Assembly (NCBI GenBank): GCA_028023455.1
Contig: JAQFVV010000020.1
Span: 10,525,092 to 10,589,091 of the forward strand
Length of the DNA stretch: 64,000 bases
Source: Epiperipatus broadwayi
Taxonomy: Eukaryota > Onychophora > Udeonychophora > Euonychophora > Peripatidae
Direction: 5' to 3'
Shown: positions 38,641 through 52,599 of the stretch, one piece after another
Layout of the letters: every line of letters starts with the position of its first letter
Position numbering within the stretch: position 1 is the first letter of the stretch
Program-made: the position numbers and the translations under genes
The notes under the pieces: generated by a model
Told to the model about the DNA's origin: nothing
The model's input: the letters and a program-made list of their open reading frames with translations, nothing else
Databases searched by the model: none

Positions 38641-39375
38641 AACTACAAATAAAATACTATCATCATAGACTTTCAGATAAATATTAATTTTTAAAATGAA
38701 TGATTATTGGTGGTTAGACTGAACAGCTTTAAAGGATTCAAGATGTGGTTATTTAAGAATACATGCTGACTATTCTTGAAAAGCTCTTAAAATAGAATAC
38801 TATGTGATGTAATATATTAACACAACACCTTGGTTAATTGCAGATTTCCATTATATTTTATAACCAATCATATTCTTCCAATGAATTCTATCAATATTAC
38901 ATCATTTAAGAATATCTCAGAGTATTTTTTATTGGATTATTCTGAATAAGCAGTTAAGTATGATTCATATGTATATTACTATATGCATTTTAATTTTTGT
39001 TTTAAATTTTAATATTAAAATCATATTATAAGTTATAAATTAATTATCTAAAAGTGAATTTTAATTCAAAAATGAATTGATTTAAGACTGACAGAGAGGC
39101 AGATCAAATTATTTAGTTATAAAAACTGAGATTATTATTTAAAATAATAAAAACATCTAAGTCAAATTGCAATGATAAAAAAATAGAAAAAAAAAAATAT
39201 ATGAACCCAGCTTTCATCCTCAATGGAATATTTTCAAGATTTTTTTTTTTTTACATAATCACATGACCACCTATTCTACAGCTACTCCAATCAATGATCA
39301 TTATTTACATTACATTAGAATGAATGTATTTAGTAAAATACATATATGTACATAAAAATGATTAAACTTATTACA
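38641..39375. other. AT-rich interval
   Basis: No recognisable feature. Confidence 0.35.
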
Positions 39376-39557
39376 TTAGATAGGGATTTTATGCACAAGC
39401 TTTCTGGCATCCATTGATTGCTCTGCCTTCACTTAGTGGCATTACTGTATGGAGAGTTTTGTTTTTCATATGTCAAAGCATTGACCAGGAAGCGAACCCA
39501 GGCCAGCTGCTTGGAAGGCAGCTATGCAATGCTTGACTGGAGAGTTTGCTTGTTTTA
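39376..39557 (+). mobile_element. Family B fragment carrying a nested tRNA-derived SINE
   Basis: The fragment starts TTAGATAGGGATTTTATGC, lacks the ribozyme part, and is split at TGGAGAGTTT by the SINE at 39461-39537. The target TGGAGAGTTT is duplicated at 39450-39459 and 39538-39547. Confidence 0.7.
39461..39537 (-). mobile_element. tRNA-derived SINE (family G), nested
   Basis: Minus strand: GTCAAGCATTG, anticodon arm GCTGC CTTCCAA GCAGC (Gly TCC-like), TGGGTTCGCTTCC as B box, CAATGCTTTGACATATG and an A-rich end. The D-arm is deleted. Shares its tail with copies at 43308 and 55101. Confidence 0.7.
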
Positions 39558-40618
39558 AGTATTCCGATAAACTAATATTATGAGTCCACTTATATAATTT
39601 TTTTAAGCAATAGATTCAACTGGAGAGAATTGATTTTAAAACACTTTATAAAAAAATAGAATTTTAAATTTCTTAAAAAATGAGACCATAGCAATGGTGA
39701 AGAATATTTTTTGGAACTAGTGATAAATCCCAAAGCATTTCTTGTCCAGAATTTGTACACTTTTTTAATAGTTCAGTTTGCAGATAAAATGAAAAAATAT
39801 TGAAAGGACTTGATTTTTAATGCTATTAGTATAATTTATTGGACAAGCAGAGTATATACAATAAAATCTCTGCAATATAACTTAATTCAAAACAACATTG
39901 CTGATAATGAAAACAACAATAATTTGATTGGATATTAATCTTAACGCTTTAATGCGTAAAGACAAATACTAGTTTATTAGTAGAGTAATTTGAATCAATA
40001 TTTTTCCAAGAACAGATACAGTATTTAATTTACTATGAAAATCTTTAAACTTTTCCATTTATTTATCAATAATAAAATATTATAGTAGACTTTTCAAAAA
40101 TAGGGAAAATAAAGTTTTTTCTTCATTTCAAAATGCTTAAGACTGGCTTATTTATATATAAATTTAAGTAGAGAAGAAACTGGGAACCATCTTTTTCTCA
40201 TAAAATCTCTGCTTTGTGTTTTGACTTGAGAGTTTCCTATGCAGTCATTATTACATCTGATTGGCTGTCATATAAAAAAATTTTAAGGCACTTCTGTCAA
40301 ATGTTTCAGCCTTTGAAGTTATTATTACATGTTTATTATAATAAATCAAATGAAATTGCACATAATCTGGGAATTGGGTCTAATTTTTCTTGTGGTTCAA
40401 AAAAATATTTTTGGCTACAAAGAAAAAAATGAAGGTATTCATGCCCCCCCCCCAAAAAAAAAAAATTGGAGTTTTTTTTTTAAGTTTTGTTGGATGCAGC
40501 TATAAATTGAATGAAAGATATGTTTAAACTTCTTAATAATTAATGATATTTCTTATACTATATACTTGAAATAAAAAGGTTGATCATGGTTTTTGTTAAT
40601 GAATTGCATTTAGCATGA
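39558..40618. other. AT-rich interval; weak family C trace near 40130-40250
   Basis: GCTTTGTGTTTTGACTTGAG and AGACTGGCTTATTTATA resemble parts of the element at 4538-4810. A poly(C)-poly(A) junction is at about 40445-40463. The frame 40214-40432 has no recognisable motif. Confidence 0.35.
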
Positions 40619-41774
<1,156 letters not shown>

Positions 41775-41882
41775 AATAGGCAAAACTCTACTATTGCCAC
41801 ACACAACAAGCTAGAGTAATCAATGGATGCCAGAAGGCTGGTGCAAGCGTAAGAAATGGTGATCATATGATGTTTATTGGCT
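41775..41882. mobile_element. Family B remnant, internal deletion
   Basis: A minus-orientation 3' part (GGCAAAACTCTACTATTGCC through GATGCCAGAAGGC) joins directly to a plus-orientation end (AAATGGTGATCATATGATG). It is an inverted dimer that lost its centre. Confidence 0.6.
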
Positions 41883-42623
41883 TACAAAAAAAAATATGAA
41901 TAAAACAACTTAAGACTATAATTGTAATAATGTGTTATGTATATAGTTTTTTTTTTAAAAATAACGTTACTTACAATTTATAATTATTTTTTGGATAAGT
42001 TTTTAAAATGTATTTTAAAGCAGCAATCCATAATTATTTACTTGTTTTAGTATTTTAATTTTTGTATTACAGCACACACATATAGTTTATTTGATTAAGC
42101 CTTTGGCCTTTTTTCAATATCCGGTGTATATTTTGGTTTTAAAAGGTAGACACCATTAATTTATTTATTTTGGTTCTATTCGTTATTTTTAATCTATACA
42201 AAAGTAAAGATAACTTAAAACAATATACGTCTACCTTTTTGTATAAATATCTGAATATTTATATGTATAATATAAAAACACTGTAATAATTAATATTATA
42301 CTTTTTTTAATTATTAAGACATATTATACATTAAATTCTGTTCACTTTTATTAGTATTAATATAGTGTATGATCGATTAGTTTTATTAATTTACATGATA
42401 CTTGCCATTGAATGAAAGAAAAAGTAATTGATAAAAAATAAAATGTTCACATTTAAATCATGGTTATAAAAGTAATTAAATAAATACAAAAATATATATA
42501 ATAAAAATAATTAATTTACTAAAATATCACTTATTTAATTAAAAAAAATATATATTTATGACAAATAAAATGTACACCAAAATGAAATGTCAACATTTAT
42601 TGTTGAATTTATAGTTACAAGTG
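41883..42623. other. AT-rich interval
   Basis: No recognisable feature. Confidence 0.35.
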
Positions 42624-43012
42624 TATAAGATTTGAAATACAGGCGTTCTTATACCTGGAACTTAATCGTAAAATATAGGGGATTTGAACTCAGACTTTCA
42701 AGTAATTGAACTATCCAAATTATCTCATACTACTGATACACATGGCCACACACATGTAGAAAAGATAAATAATCAACAATATACATATTTTGTGCTGAAC
42801 CAGCACTCATCAGTTGGTCCAAATTATCATCTCCCATATATATGTGTAAGAGAAAATCTGGACCAATTGATGAGTGCTGGTTCAGCACAAAATATGTATA
42901 TTAATGATTATTTTTCTTCTCCACATGTGTGTGATCATGCGTGTCAGTAGTAGAGATAATGTGGATAGTTGAAGCTTGCTTGAAAGTCTGAGTTCAAATC
43001 CTCTATATTTAC
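42624..43012. mobile_element. Family A SINE, inverted dimer, both hammerheads decayed
   Basis: Left (minus) with outer end AAATATAGGGGATTTGAAC and right (plus) ending GAGTTCAAATCCTCTATATT. Hammerhead regions at about 42767-42832 (minus) and 42851-42913 (plus) both read CAAAAT in place of CGAAAT (G12 to A). The right one also has TTGATGA for CTGATGA. The centre is a palindrome around CATATATATGTG. Confidence 0.75.
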
Positions 43013-43307
43013 AAGTGTATATTAAATAATGCATAGTTTGCTTTTTCTTTCTTTTATTTAATTCTAATAAACTTGTAATGTTCAAGATGATCTGAAAAGG
43101 TAAATCAAACTACAAGAAAGTCTTAAATGCCCTGAGCTAGCCCTCAGCAAATCATTGCCAGAATCATAGTGCTGAATAACAATGTGCAGTTAGAAATACG
43201 CCTTTGTATAAACATGGTCTAATATGTTAATTAGGCATGGTATGTAAATAAAGTGATTAAATATTTCATTTTTCCAGTAATGGAACACAGAATTCTTTTT
43301 TTTCTAA

Positions 43308-43397
43308 GTGTCATAGCATTGGCCGGGACGCGAGTCTGCAACCCGGGCAACTGCTTGTAAGGCAGTCATGCTGAGCTCTCAACCACCAATGCAAGAC
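43308..43397 (-). mobile_element. tRNA-derived SINE (family G), tRNA-Val-like
   Basis: Minus strand: acceptor-like stem GCATTGG/CCAATGC (seven perfect pairs), D-arm GTTGAGAGCTCAGC, anticodon arm ACTGC CTTACAA GCAGT (UAC), T-arm CCGGG/CCCGG with an enlarged loop, then CTATGACACTTAG and an A-rich end. The enlarged loop argues against a functional tRNA gene. Confidence 0.65.
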
Positions 43398-45180
43398 TTT
43401 TTTTTTTATTAATGGAATGTAGATCCTTTGCAACAGACTGAGCCTTTTTATGTCTTCGTTTCCTATCATCCCTCTCAGAACATATTGTTCTTACATTAGA
43501 GGGCAAAAAAGTGTGATCTATAGTAAGCTCATGCTGAATGATTCCCATAAATATGTTGGCCTGAGATTCACTGTAATATATAGATCTACAGGATGAAACA
43601 GGGCATAGAATTTTGTATATGACTTGAGGAACATATTCAACAGATATCCTGTCTTTTGCATTGTTTAATAGGGTGTTAAGTGAGGGAGGCAATTGGAAGC
43701 TAACTCTGAATGTGTCCACACAAATATTTCAAAAGTTTTTTTTCCAATCCAAGGGATTTAAGGCAGGCTTATCCATGCTCCATCTGGGTTATTATTGTTT
43801 GCAACTTTAAATTAGTGTAAAATTTTCCAACTATTTTTATGAGTATGTTATGGTTGTATCCAAAATCTGTTAAATCCTTGATATAAGACTCAATGTTGTT
43901 CTTTCTGTCAGTCTCATACTTGCATAGATTTTTCTTTCTATGTAAGAAACTTTTAAGGCCTGTGAGTTTATGTTCAAATGGGACTTTGAATGAATGGTCT
44001 TTTTATTTGGATCAGTTTTGGATCGGTTTTACATTTATTTTAAAGTCCAGCTCTCTAATTGTTTTTTTGATATACACCTGGGTCTTGTTTTACGCGATAG
44101 ATAGGTTCCTCAGAAAACACGCGCAAACGAAATCACGCAAAAATAGACATAACTTACCTTGAAAAAGGGGGATACGGACTGTGATTTTTCAAAAATCGCA
44201 TAAAAGAAAAGCATCAACGTAAAATTACTTTAAAATTCGCACAAAAAAAAAAAAAATAAGGAAATAAAATATGACTAATAAAAAATTTCAAATTTGAAAA
44301 AAATTGATACAAGACAACCTTTTTTTAACTATAATATTTAATTTTATTCAAAATAATATATTTTTATGCATAATTTACAGTACAGTAATTTACATTTTTT
44401 TATACACGTTTTAATTATTATCACTATTTGCCAATAAACAGGTTCATTTGCAAACTGGTAAAAAATCAGATTCTTCACAAGAGGAAATACAACTAGCGCC
44501 AACTTCACTCTCATGTTGTGTTAATGGTTTTCTGGTGACAATGTAATTAGTAATTAATCTTTGTAATTTTTAAATTGTTAATTACAATTAAAAATCAGAT
44601 TTTAATTTTTAATTGTCAAATTTAATTGTGTCCACTGCTATTACTGACCTTTTAAAAATAAACTTGCGGACACTAAATGATTAATAATTGATTACGTTCT
44701 TTTTTAAAAAGCAAAAACAGAATGTGATTTAAAATGCAAAATTAACAAGCACAATGTTTGAACAAATTTACATTATAATCTTGTAAAATTTAATGTGCAT
44801 ATACATAAAATGTGGAAATCATGATTTTAATTTCATTATTGCATAAAATCTTACTATTATAAAGCACTGAAAATATTGAAATTACTAAGATGAAAGTCAA
44901 ATTCCAATAATGTGCTATTACTTTCAATATGATGTAAGTGCACAAAATTTATTATTTAAAGTAATAGTGCATTATTGGAGTTCGACTTCCGAAGGAACAT
45001 GAATCGCGTAACTTCAAAATCACGTTAAATAAATCCGCGTAAAAAGAGACCCAGGCGTATATATATATATCAAGAAAGTTTATCCCATGATTTAGTACAC
45101 ATTTTGTATTACAAAATATATTATTTTTCTTAGTATATATCTGTAACATTAAATTGAAAAATAAAAGCAGGCATTTCATT
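43398..45180 (-). pseudogene. Penelope-like element, interrupted by a TIR transposon
   Basis: On the minus strand, upstream part (45058-45180): NTKCVLNHGINFLDIYI, the end of the reverse transcriptase (the INFLD block). After the inserted element at 44075-45057 it resumes with IKKTIRELDFKINVKPI, FEHKLTGLKSFLHRKKNLC, ESYIKDLTDFGYNHNIL and the GIY-YIG region (SVEYVPQVIYKILC... RSIYYSESQANIF). The endonuclease YIG motif has decayed (IYYS). There are frameshifts and stops near 43720-44060. The reverse transcriptase catalytic blocks are not preserved upstream. PLE proteins combine reverse transcription with GIY-YIG DNA cleavage. Confidence 0.7.
44075..45057. mobile_element. Non-autonomous DNA transposon with TIRs, TATA target duplication
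   Basis: The left end CACCTGGGTCTTGTTTTACG (44075 on) is the inverted match of the right end CGTAAAAAGAGACCCAGGCG (45038-45057). Flanks are TATA (44071-44074) and TATA (45058-45061). About 983 bp, no transposase. The ends are richer in CG dinucleotides than the surroundings. It sits inside the PLE pseudogene, in the codons of the FLDIYI block. Confidence 0.7.
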
Positions 45181-46067
45181 TCTGCATTTCTTGGTTACAT
45201 AATTTATATTGTTTTGAGAGATAAATTATTTTTTATTGAAAAACATATTATTTTATTGAATTTATTTAATATACTTTTATAATTATAAATTCATATAAGT
45301 GAAAACAATTTATTTTTTAAGAATTAGTTTTTCTTTTGTACTATATTAAGTACTATGTAGCTTTATCAAGCAAATAAATCATATACTATATTAGCACTAT
45401 TGTTTGTGGGTAGAATCCAGATTATTTTTTTAAAAGACGTTTTCAATTCCTTTCTGAGTCTTAAAGAATTTGGCAAGGCAAATTTTCAATGTATACTGTG
45501 TATTTTTTTGTTGATGCAATTATTATTGCAATGTGTTCATTATCAGGACAAATATATGTATATGAACAGGCCATTCTTATTGGCAATTTATCTCTGATTT
45601 TAAGATTAAAAACACTTCATGGTTATTCTTTTCATATGTCTGATAGTTCTTGAGATATCTATTTGGGTTTTCTTGAAGGCAGATTTATCTGAGTATCTCT
45701 ATATGCAAATGCTTCCTTTATTTTTTATATTCATAGCTATGATAGATAAAAATAAACTATATGATATATCTAAGAAGCTAATAAAATTGTCATCTATAAT
45801 GAAAATTAGTGACTAATGGTACTAAGTATTATCTGACTAAACCTCAGTTGCCACTAGCTGGAGTATTATTTGACCATAATATCTTATTTTCAAATGAAAA
45901 ATATTGCAGTATTTAATGGAAGAAATATATAATGATAAATATGATATTCTACTTTCTAAAATTAGAGAATAAAAGACAATGATTTAAGACGATTCTATTA
46001 TAAAAGTAGAATTATGGGAAGTTCTACTTTAATAAAACACAGTTTATGGTTCTCCCAATTTAAAACA
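45181..46067. other. AT-rich interval
   Basis: The frames 45400-45597 and 45619-45816 (65 codons each) are hydrophobic but match nothing I know and have no supporting context. A short inverted repeat around AGAATTATGGGAAGTTCT lies near 46010. Confidence 0.35.
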
Positions 46068-46180
46068 AAAACATTACAAAGCTTGTTGAGGAATTGGCAA
46101 TCCTCATTGTTCATAACTTACAAGTTTAAGAGAATAGGGTCATGTGATCTATGACTCTTATTTTGACTATTAGATGCTAT
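46068..46180 (-). repeat. Family E repeat, inverted copy of 52605-52715
   Basis: CAAAGCTTGTTGAGGAATTG and GGGTCATGTGATCTATGACT are the complements of sequences at 52605-52735. Confidence 0.6.
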
Positions 46181-46426
46181 ACTCTTATCTCTTGAATTTT
46201 AACTTTCAGTTTCATATGAAGTGAAATCCATAATCTATTCACTGAATGAATTGAAGCACATACTTATATATATATATATAAATGAGAAAAATATTTTATT
46301 AATATGTTGTAACAAAGTAATTTGCATAATTCAAATAATTTAAATTTTTGGAAAAAATGGTCTTTGAGTAATATTTGATAACTCAATATAAATGCACAAA
46401 TATTGGAATCAGAAATGGATTTATTA

Positions 46427-46541
46427 AACAATCCAAAACAAAGCAAAACTCTCCATATAGTAGTGCCATCTTGTGCTAACAAGAGCAATCAATGGATACC
46501 AGAAGGCTTGTGCATAAAATCCCTATCTAGTGCCTACTCAT
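46427..46541 (-). mobile_element. Family B, 5'-truncated copy with 15-bp target duplication
   Basis: GAAATGGATTTATTA occurs at 46412-46426 and 46542-46556, flanking the copy exactly. The sense strand begins ATGAGTAGGCACTAG, twelve bases downstream of the hammerhead cleavage position in longer copies, and ends at the family 3' end followed by TTGTTTTGGATTGTT. Confidence 0.85.
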
Positions 46542-46556
46542 GAAATGGATTTATTA

Positions 46557-47156
46557 TGAATAAAAAATGGAATAACAATATTGCAGAGATTGATAGGATA
46601 TTAACAAGATTAAGTATCCAAAACAGTTAATTCAAGTTGAGTAATATTTTAATATTGACAGATTTTAATATTAAAATTTGGACACAATTGAAAGTAGAAT
46701 GTTGTTTGAAATTGCAGTATGAAGATGCTTAATTTTTCTTTTCTAAAAAAATATCCAAAAAGAAGCACATTATATATTCAAATAAAGGAAAAGCAGAGTG
46801 GATTCTTTTGACTAATAGAAATTATTCAGAGTTACATGTTGAATTTGTTTTATCTTGTTGAATTATAACATATTTTTAAAAAACTCCATTTATATTTTTC
46901 CAAATACTAAATCTAGTAATAACATTTGATAATAAAACTTAGATTAATAAAGACCTCAAAGTTTCAAGAGCTTTCTGCTTTCTTTTCACACTATTTAAAA
47001 CACTGTGTTCTATATTAATCTATGCGTTATTATTAATAGTGAAATGTATTTGAGAATATGTAAATAAAGATTGAATTTTTAAAATATAAGTAGATGATGA
47101 AATCAGTCCAAAAGTAACTACAATGAAAAGACTATTATCATAAACCTTAAGAAGAC

Positions 47157-47159
<3 letters not shown>
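46557..47159. other. AT-rich interval
   Basis: No recognisable feature. Confidence 0.35.
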
Positions 47160-47207
<48 letters not shown>

Positions 47208-47235
47208 AAAAAAAATATATATATATATATATATG
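47160..47235. repeat. (TA)n with an internal A run
   Basis: About 20 TA units, 14 A, then about 9 TA units. Confidence 0.9.
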
Positions 47236-47464
47236 AAACATTAATGAGTTTAGTACATTTATCACAAAGAGATCAAGAACTGTCACACATTGCCATCAAC
47301 ACCAATACTTTCCTTCAAAATCTCCAATAAATTTAAACTATAAATTACAAATCATTTTATAATATTAATAAATTTTGAAAATGGTTCAGACTCAAATAAA
47401 ATCAATAATAATATATTCTTCAGAAGCTACATAGCTATAAATCAATGATAATTTTTCTAAGAGT

Positions 47465-47775
47465 ATCAAACTCTCCATAGAGTAGTGCCACCAAGTGTAA
47501 GCCTTCATAATCAATGGATGCAGGAAAGTTTGAGCATAAAATAACAAACCTTTGAAATCAATGGGTGCAGGAAGATTTGTCCATAAAATTCCTATCTAGT
47601 AGGCACTAAATAGGGATTTTATGCACAAACCTTTCAGCATCCATTGATTATTAAGGCTTGCACTTGATGGCACTACTGTATAAAAAGTTTGGTCACATCA
47701 CATCACATACTCTTATTAACAGCATGTGTAAGCATATGAAATGGTGATCATGTGATGTTTTAATAATTTTTCTAC
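47465..47775. mobile_element. Family B inverted dimer, diverged
   Basis: The left arm is minus (AAACTCTCCATAGAGTAGTG); the right arm is plus from about 47611 (GGCACTAAATAGGGATTTTA) to GGTGATCATGTGATGTTTT. The left arm has an internal partial duplication (ATCAATGGATGCAGGAA and ATCAATGGGTGCAGGAA). The ribozyme region is deleted. Confidence 0.65.
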
Positions 47776-48294
47776 TGAAGCAAAAAAATGAATGTAAAAG
47801 CAAGTTTAAATGGCTGATTTAAAAGATTTGAGTACAGTTTTTTAGGATTCAGTAAAATATTGTGGATAAAAGCAGAATTAGTCTTCTTCATAAAGAAACC
47901 CATGTGCAAATACTTTTCAGAAAGAGGGGGGTACAAAGATTTTAACTACTAATACCAATATCATATAAACATTTTATAATTTTTTAAATATAAAATTACA
48001 CAAATATATTGTAAATATATTAAATATTTTTTGTATTATCTATATTTTATTAAATAGAACACATTATAAATACTTTTAGAAATAATTCATATTTAAGTTT
48101 TTGATTAAGAAGTCATATTTTTTTTTAAGAGAAATTTATTATACAATACAAACCAATATACAAATTCATTATTACATGCCAATACAATATAACACAAACT
48201 GATTTATCCTATTACATTACGTTTTCAGAAGTGAATGACACAGTTTTAATGTGTCTATTTCTATGTATGTAGATGCTTCCTCAGTGGTTTAATT
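47776..48294. other. AT-rich interval
   Basis: No recognisable feature upstream of the LINE 3' end. Confidence 0.35.
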
Positions 48295-50225
48295 ATGTAG
48301 ATTTAGCAATCATCTTCTTTACTTGAAGTTTTTCCAAATAACATTTACTAAATAATCTAGAGCTATTAAATTATCTCTTTGTTTGATTTTTTCTACGATT
48401 TTCCTTAGTTCCATTCCCTGTAGATCTACCAATTTCCCGATAGTGATTTTACATTGAATGCACCATAACACAAAGTACATGAAAATTGTAAGCCTTATTT
48501 CTGCATAAATGCCTTGTTTGATGCATCTTTTAATGGGCATAAGTTGCTCAAATGGATTGTTTATCCATCTTGTAATGAGTGTTCTATCATAATTTAGATT
48601 ATTGCATCTTATAAACATATGATCAAATGGATTCCTCTTCCCTGCTAGCACATCTGGCACATAGGGTCTATTTTCTTTATGTTTCTTCAGTGTGTCAGGA
48701 AGGCCTTCATGGGAAGGAAGTTCAAGTTATATTTGATTATGGTTTTCTTTTAAGTTAATTACCTTTTGTATATATGTATATAGAGACTCAATCCACTTGT
48801 TGTTAGCTGGTGGGGGCTGATCTGTAGAGGTAATGTCTTCTTTGGGTGATAAAGTGGGTATTTGTTTATATTAAATAATGAGTCATAGTTGTTTTGTATG
48901 ATTAGGGTTTTAATAGAGTGGAGCAAAAATCCATTAAGTTTTCTTGGTGTTTGCAATGTTCAGAGACTGATAGTGGCGACCTTTTGTCCCCAAAACAATT
49001 TAGTACAAAAGGCATTTAATTTTTGAACAAATGTTTTGGATGGGTATATCCCAGCCAGGAAATAGGTACTTTTCAGGAACACCAGTGAGTTGAATAATGT
49101 GAATTTACCTTGTAATGAGATATAAATAGCCTGGTATTGAGCTTAGTAGTGTTTCTTCAATTTGGTGCCTCATCAGTCCATTTGATTTGTAAAAATCAAA
49201 ACCTAGAAATTTTTTCAGATTTGCCATGAAGTTTGTTTTTATTCTCTTTCCATTTAGAAATTTCCACATGGCTGACTTGGTCATGTTAAATTTCAGTTTG
49301 ACATTGTTGGTGTAATTAGATATAATTTTTCCTAATTTGGGTATATATTTTCTGGAAGGAGACAGACAAATACATCATCCATATAACTGATGTGCCTTAT
49401 CTCCCATCCACCCATATACTCCCAAAAATGATTTCTTTCAATCTTTCTCAGCAGTGGATTAATATACATTATAAATAATAGTGTACCGAGTGGAGATCCC
49501 TGAGGGATCAAGATGAGAGGATCAAACCCAGGGGAAACTTTACCATTCATTGTGATGAATATGGATTTATTTGTTAGCAGGTTGGCAATTATTTTGAGAT
49601 AAACTCTCAGCACATTGTATTCTTGGAGATGTCTATCAGGATGTTTGGTCTGATGGAGTTGAATGCCACCTCAATATCTAGTTGGACAGGAATCAGTTTG
49701 GACATTTTTTGGCCCTAATATAGTCTAGAAGGAGCCTCATTTGACTGATGTCATTAATCGATGATTCCCCTTTCCTAGCACATTGATCTTTAGAAATAAA
49801 GTTGAGAATTTTGTTTTGTATTTGATCTTTGATTAACTGCTTAATTATTTTTATTAATAGGGGAATCATTGAAATGGGCTTTAGATTGTTTTGCTCAGAG
49901 GCTCCCTCTCTCTTTTTTAAAAATGGGACAAGGAATATCAGGTATAAATTCTTAATCTCTCTATATTCCTCTATAAGGTGGTCAATCATGGCCTTGATTA
50001 TGGGTTCCAAGAATCTTTCCAAATGAAGAATGAATTTAGGTATTCCATGTGCCCCTGGGTGAATTCTTTCTGGAAGACTCCTAATTTTAAACCATATCTT
50101 TGAAGTTATATCATGAGAATTATCCAGGTCAAGATACATAGCCTCACTGATTTCACCACTCTTTTCCAATTAAAGCCTTGCTTGAAAATGCTGCCAAATA
50201 GTATTTATCATCTCTGAGCCTACGA
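48295..50225 (-). pseudogene. Non-LTR retrotransposon (LINE) reverse transcriptase, broken
   Basis: Minus strand, in order: HPGAHGIPKFILHLERFLEP and FLVPFLKKREGASEQNNLKP with ISMIPLL (reverse transcriptase fingers, the IPK..NYRPIS block), VQLDIEVAFNSI (palm motif A, frameshifted), ILIPQGSPLGTLLFIMYINP (motif B), HISYMDDVFV (motif C, YMDD), then KFTLFNSLVFLKSTYFLAGI and KLNAFCTKLFWGQK (the thumb/connection of L1/Tx1-like LINEs). A C-terminal zinc-knuckle-like part follows (MCQMC ... HMFIRCNNLN). Stops and frameshifts at about 49690, 49613-49690, 49330 and 48960. The endonuclease domain is not seen. Clade is uncertain; the segment after the palm suggests L1/Tx1-like. Confidence 0.75.
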
Positions 50226-52599
50226 GTGTTTGATCTTTTATTGTTAATAATTGTGGTATAGCTTTCTTATTTTACTAATTTGTTAATAACATTAGAAAAA
50301 TAGATATTTTTTTGTATAATATTTTAACTTTTGTACATTGTAGAATGAATATAATTTTTAATAAGCTTTAATTTTCTAAAAAACTGTTCTATGTTGAAAT
50401 TGTTATGAGCAATGTGAAAAAATTCTTATTTTAATTAATCCATTTCGATCTAATATATGTATATATATATATCTTATTTCAAAATCCTTTTTTTAAATAT
50501 TTTTTGAATAAGATCTTTAATTATATCATCTCCATAAAATGTTATGAAATCTCAAGATATTTTTCCTAAAACTTTGTTTTCTGATATTTTTAAATATGTA
50601 ATTTATTTAAATCAATTTATGTTTTTGAATGTTTCTTCTATTTGAACATTAACTGTAACAATTAAAATATTAAAAAATTTGCACCTAAATTTTTTCATAG
50701 GTTCCCTTGACATATCAGTTTTTATTAATTCTGAAAATAATATTTTCTTTTTCTTAGTTCATATTTGAGAAAAACTATCTAAACTATTTAACCATGTTGC
50801 ATACTATATTCTTTACTTCATTTAAGAATGCTTCAAATTGCACCCTTAAATTTAGTATTCATTTTTAATATTATTTTTTAATCAAATACAATTATTTTCA
50901 TTTCCAATCATTTGTTATATGATATTATTAATTTTAGATAATACAATAAACCATATGGTTAAAGTTAATCTGAATGACATTATTAACAATAAATCTAATA
51001 AATTTGTAGTTTTAAATATCATGTATTATCATTACTTTTATTATATACAAAACTGAATGGTAATTTAATATTTATTATACACTTATGTATGATTAAATTA
51101 TATTTATAATGAATATTAAAATTAAGAATGCAATAAGCATTGTTAGTGTATTGCATTAGTTTGGTGAGTTAAATTGAAAAGTAAAAGTAGGGAGATTAGG
51201 GGTGAACCATTTAATTGTGACTGCTCTAGTTGCAAGTTATGAAAATTTGTTATCTTCATTAAGTGGCTAAGTTATTATAGTTAGGCAAGATATAACCCAT
51301 GCTACTGCCTTGTGAAAATGGATCAAAATAGGCCTCAGTATAGAGATTATACAATTCAACCACTTGCAACTATAAAAGACCCATTTCTTTATTCAAGTGA
51401 ATAGTCCTAAGGTCCACTGTATCTATTTTTCATTCAATAAATCTGAAACTGACATATAAAAACATTTGTATACAGTATTATTAAATATGGATTACCAAAG
51501 TAATGATATAAATATCAGGTTAAAATATTTTATGTCAACACAAAAAATAAAGGATAGAAAAATATGGTATTAAAGTGTTATTAATTTTGCTGCAAATTCA
51601 ACTAGGCAAAGGTTTTTTAAATTCATTTTTATTAATTGTTTTGTTGCTTTGCTTATAAGGAGATTCCTAATGTACATCATGAGAGACCTTAAAATTCTAG
51701 TTTCTTGAAATTCTATGTCTAACATAGGACCCAGATGCTAAGTGTCCTCAGCTAGAGCATTAAATAAAAATGATGTTTACTCTCTGAAAATAGATAAGCC
51801 TATTGATTACTGTATCAGTCTTTACTCTTTGTTTTGAAATGGCTGTTGATTGAAGAGTTTACTTTTACATTTTCTAATACAAATTATAAAATGGTAAAAA
51901 CAACTAGTGTATCAAATTAGAGATATTAAAAATAAAGTAATTTTGATAATTAGGAAAACGCATGGATTATTACTAAAACAGGAAAAATCTTCTGAAGAAT
52001 TATAAAAAAAAAATATTGAGTAATAAAGAATAAAAAATAAAGCAGTCTCTGAAATTATGATATCTTTTGAAATGTCAAGAATTTAAAAGAAGAGGTGAGG
52101 CATGCATTTAAATCTATGAAGAAAGAAAAAGATCCAAAAAATAATGGAATTGTAATAGATACTTTAAAAAAAACAGAAAAAAAAGTAGAGAAATTTTTAG
52201 TAAAGATATACACATAATGTCTAAATGATATGGATATTCTGTGTTATTTAGTAATATTTTAAAATGGTGAAAAATAATATTTTAAAAATTAGTTTATATC
52301 AGCCATCTTCTATTTTACATACACAAGCAAAAAAGGGCCAGATTTAAAGTATAAAGAATCACAAGTTGGTGCATTTGTTAGCTAATCCAATCATTATGCT
52401 TCTGCTTACAATTTAGATCAAAAATAATACTTTGAAACTTCATTAAATTCTTTACTTGCTTGGAAAATTAAAGCAATCACTAGCACAAAACATTAAATAT
52501 ATAGAAATCAAGCTAAAAAAAACCTACAATATTGAATGGGCTCTGGTAATAGAAAATTTGAATTTAAACAGAGAAATTTACCTTAAAACCATTAATAAC
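50226..52599. other. Unassigned AT-rich interval
   Basis: About 2.4 kb with no coding or repeat signature that I can support. Less AT-rich around 51180-51430, where TAGTTGCAAGTTAT and CCACTTGCAACTATA are a short inverted pair. Confidence 0.35.

Noticed and set aside
43308-43397. Functional tRNA-Val gene
   Set aside because: Acceptor and anticodon stems are good, but the T-loop is roughly doubled in length and it carries the A-rich SINE tail shared with two clearly defective copies.
49150-49185. Minus-strand CTGATGAGGC ... GAAAC, a possible hammerhead
   Set aside because: It lies in LINE coding sequence, and the bases between the two motifs do not form a stem II.
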